From Saccharibacillus sp. CPCC 101409 (GTDB taxonomy: Bacteria; Bacillota; Bacilli; Paenibacillales; Paenibacillaceae), in NCBI RefSeq assembly GCF_030518235.1, contig NZ_JAULSA010000026.1, forward strand, positions 1 to 45,839: a stretch of 45,839 bases of DNA. The letters are read 5' to 3'. The position numbers and the translations under genes are program-made. The notes below the pieces were generated by a model. It did not search any database and was not told the origin of the DNA. It worked only from the letters and a program-made list of their open reading frames with translations. This document shows, in pieces, positions 44,257 to 45,839 of the stretch (its first letter is position 1; every line of letters begins with the position of its first letter).

Positions 44257-45189
44257 TTATACCGCCTCCGTATTGTCGTTGTCCACCGTTCCCGTCAGCT
44301 GCTCGAACGCTTCGTCCAGCCGGCCGCGATCGATCCGCAGTTCCCGGATGTCGAGCCCGGACCGGATTACCGCTTTGACGACCGCGTCGGTATCCGAAGT
44401 TGCGACCACCGTGCGCCCTTCGCGTTCTTGAATATCCGTTTCGACGCCGAGCCGGCCGAGCACGGTTTGCAGTTCGCTTCGCCAGCGCGGCTCTTCTGCG
44501 GCGGTGCGGAACGAGACGGTCTGCTTCACCAGCGTGCGCTTGATCTCTTCCGGCGTGCCGTCGGCGATCAGGCTGCCCCGGTCGAACAGCAGGATACGCC
44601 CGGCCTCGCGGTCCGCTTCTTCGAGATAATGGGTGGAAAAAAGGATCGTTTTGCCGCTTTCGGCCAATTGGCGAATATTGTCCCAGAATCTGCGGCGCGC
44701 CGATGTATCCAGCCCCACGGTCGGTTCGTCGAAAAACAGCACATCCGGATCGCCGGCCATCGCCAGCGCGAAGCCGAGACTGCGTTTCTGCCCGCCGGAC
44801 AACTTTTCCCCGTACCGGTTCAGCTCGTTCTTGCCGAATCCCGTCAGCCCGATCAGAAAATCGCGGTCCGCCGGGGAACTATAGTAGCCGCGAAACAAAT
44901 CGATCAGCTCGCGCGACTTGAGCCCGTCCATCACGCCGACTTCTTGGAGCATGACGCCGATCCGGTCCCGCACCGCGCGGTCTTTGGGCGATCCGCCCAG
45001 CAGCTTCACGCTGCCCTCGCTCGGTTCCAGCAGCCCCAGCATCATGGACAGGGTGGTCGTTTTGCCCGCTCCGTTCGGTCCGAGCAGCGCGGTGATCGTG
45101 CCTTTCTGAATGGTAAAGCCGACGTTGTCGACCGCTTTTTTGCCGCGGAACGTTTTGCCGACATTTTTCAATTCGATTACGCTTGTCAT
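44257..45189 (-). CDS. ABC transporter ATP-binding protein
   Basis: The 310-residue protein has Walker A GPNGAGKTTT (residues 37-46), the signature LSGGQKRSLGFA, Walker B VLFFDEPTVGLD and the switch His in ILFSTHYLEEAD. The C-terminal 80 residues form the extra domain common in ABC-2 drug exporters. It is the first gene of the four-gene operon. The start at 45189 follows GGAGGAG. Confidence 0.94.
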   Translation of the reverse strand: MTSVIELKNVGKTFRGKKAVDNVGFTIQKGTITALLGPNGAGKTTTLSMMLGLLEPSEGSVKLLGGSPKDRAVRDRIGVMLQEVGVMDGLKSRELIDLFRGYYSSPADRDFLIGLTGFGKNELNRYGEKLSGGQKRSLGFALAMAGDPDVLFFDEPTVGLDTSARRRFWDNIRQLAESGKTILFSTHYLEEADREAGRILLFDRGSLIADGTPEEIKRTLVKQTVSFRTAAEEPRWRSELQTVLGRLGVETDIQEREGRTVVATSDTDAVVKAVIRSGLDIRELRIDRGRLDEAFEQLTGTVDNDNTEAV

Positions 45190-45200
45190 GTTTATCTCCT

Positions 45201-45244
45201 CCGATAAGATAGGGTCCGTCTTGCTTATGGACTTATCTTACCGG
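45201..45244. promoter_or_regulatory. 17-bp imperfect inverted repeat upstream of ABC operon
   Basis: CCGATAAGATAGGGTCC (45201-45217) is complementary, with one gap and one mismatch, to GGACTTATCTTACCGG (45229-45244). It borders the ribosome binding site of the ATPase gene and could be the target of the operon's own response regulator, or a leader hairpin. Confidence 0.5.
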
Positions 45245-45309
45245 GGAAAAGAAAAAGGCGTCAGGGTGGACTGTCAGGGAGTTGGGGTGACAAATGTCAG
45301 GGGGGAGAG

Positions 45310-45425
45310 AGGCCGCCGGTTTTCCGATCTGCGCTCCGCTTGGTTCCTTCCCCCTCGATTGAAATAAAAGCCGGTAAGGTAGGGGGAAGGAATCCAAAGT
45401 CGCTCCGATCGCAAAACCGGCGGCC
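45310..45425. repeat. Long imperfect palindrome (45-bp arms)
   Basis: The arms 45310-45354 and 45381-45425 match at 36 of 45 positions. Their outer ends (GGCCGCCGGTTTT) and inner ends (TTCCTTCCCCCT) are perfect, around a 26-base loop. No gene lies inside. Confidence 0.7.
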
Positions 45426-45839
45426 GCAGGGGGGCGGGCGGGAGGGAAGTCCAGTGCGGAAGGGCAGAAATCTTGTTTCTGGTTTCTTCTTCGGGCTCGT
45501 GCTTAGCACGGCTCGGCGGGGCAAAGATTAGGGATTCGGAGGCATAACCTGGCGGTTATTGTCCGAATGTAAAAAGGCTTAGAGGCACGATTTACTTTCG
45601 GAAGCATACGCCGATAGCGTTGGCCTTTGAAATTGGGAAGATTTCACTGAAATCCTAATCCTTCTTTCCGATTTCAACACGCGACCTAAAGTCTTTCGAA
45701 GAAAGACACAGATTGTCGGGAAAGGGCTGGAGAAATAAAGCAATCGGCGGACGAACCTAAAATAGCTGCGTATAGCGTTACTACTTAGGTCCTCTCTATC
45801 GTCATTCTATAAAAAAAGGATTTTTCAACCCGAATCTTG
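45426..45839. other. Gene-free right end with interspersed palindromic repeat
   Basis: No gene is supported. A segment at about 45617-45700 starts GCGTTGGCCTTTGAAATTGG and ends in TTTCCGATTTCAA and GTCTTTCGAAGAAAGAC. It shares its opening with 30243-30262 (GCGTTCGCCTTTGAAATCCG) in the purF-purM gap. It resembles Paenibacillus-type intergenic palindromes from memory. Confidence 0.5.

Overview
The window looks like a chromosomal segment of a moderately GC-rich Paenibacillaceae bacterium, Paenibacillus or Saccharibacillus-like. This is inferred from the Bacillus-type purine operon order, strong AAGGAGG-type ribosome binding sites, PurR/PhoP/cre-like sites of the Bacillus kind and short intergenic repeats of a type I associate with that family. 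Bases 1 to about 4,860 are visibly more AT-rich than the rest and behave as an accessory island.

Island (1-4860). Two cas genes of a type I-B system (cas6 and a short cas8b/cst1-like gene) run off the left edge. Next comes a three-gene minus-strand operon: a single-pass membrane protein, a GNAT-fold protein and a small protein. A second plus-strand copy holds a decayed GNAT gene plus an intact small-protein gene. Beyond it lies a remnant CRISPR array of two type I-B-like repeats and one 35-nt spacer. A further degenerate repeat lies on the cas side of the cassette. A 113-bp nested palindrome marks the right edge of the AT-rich zone.

Carbohydrate and phosphate region (4880-19618). It holds an ABM-family monooxygenase, a mutarotase-like protein, a GH42 beta-galactosidase and a secreted barrel enzyme with a CBM56-like domain and two cre-like sites. 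Polyphosphate kinase (ppk) and exopolyphosphatase (ppx) follow, converging on a shared terminator. Then come a glycerophosphodiester phosphodiesterase with a small exported protein, a divergent UgpB-like glycerol-3-phosphate binding lipoprotein, a GH130 phosphorylase and a cupin. The ppk and phosphodiesterase promoters share a PhoP-box-like layout, which suggests a phosphate-starvation cluster.

Middle (19684-23690). A MccF-like S66 peptidase, threonine deaminase ilvA and a divergent AraC/GyrI-like regulator are followed by a cluster of short genus-type repeats.

Purine operon (40597 down to 23633, minus strand). Inverted PurBox-like motifs, a TTGACA promoter and a guanine riboswitch with a terminator precede purE-purK-purB-purC-purS-purQ-purL-purF-purM-purN-nudix-purH-purD, the full route from PRPP to IMP. 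Oddities are a 186-residue Pro-rich N-terminal extension on PurN, an Ala-rich extension on PurK, a NUDIX gene before purH, a 164-bp hairpin-rich tandem repeat between purC and purS, and a possible MITE-like element between purF and purM.

Right end (40714-45839). A UspA protein, a DUF1294 membrane protein and a four-gene operon (ABC ATPase, ABC permease, DesK-like histidine kinase, NarL-type response regulator) are followed by 650 bases of gene-free, repeat-rich DNA.
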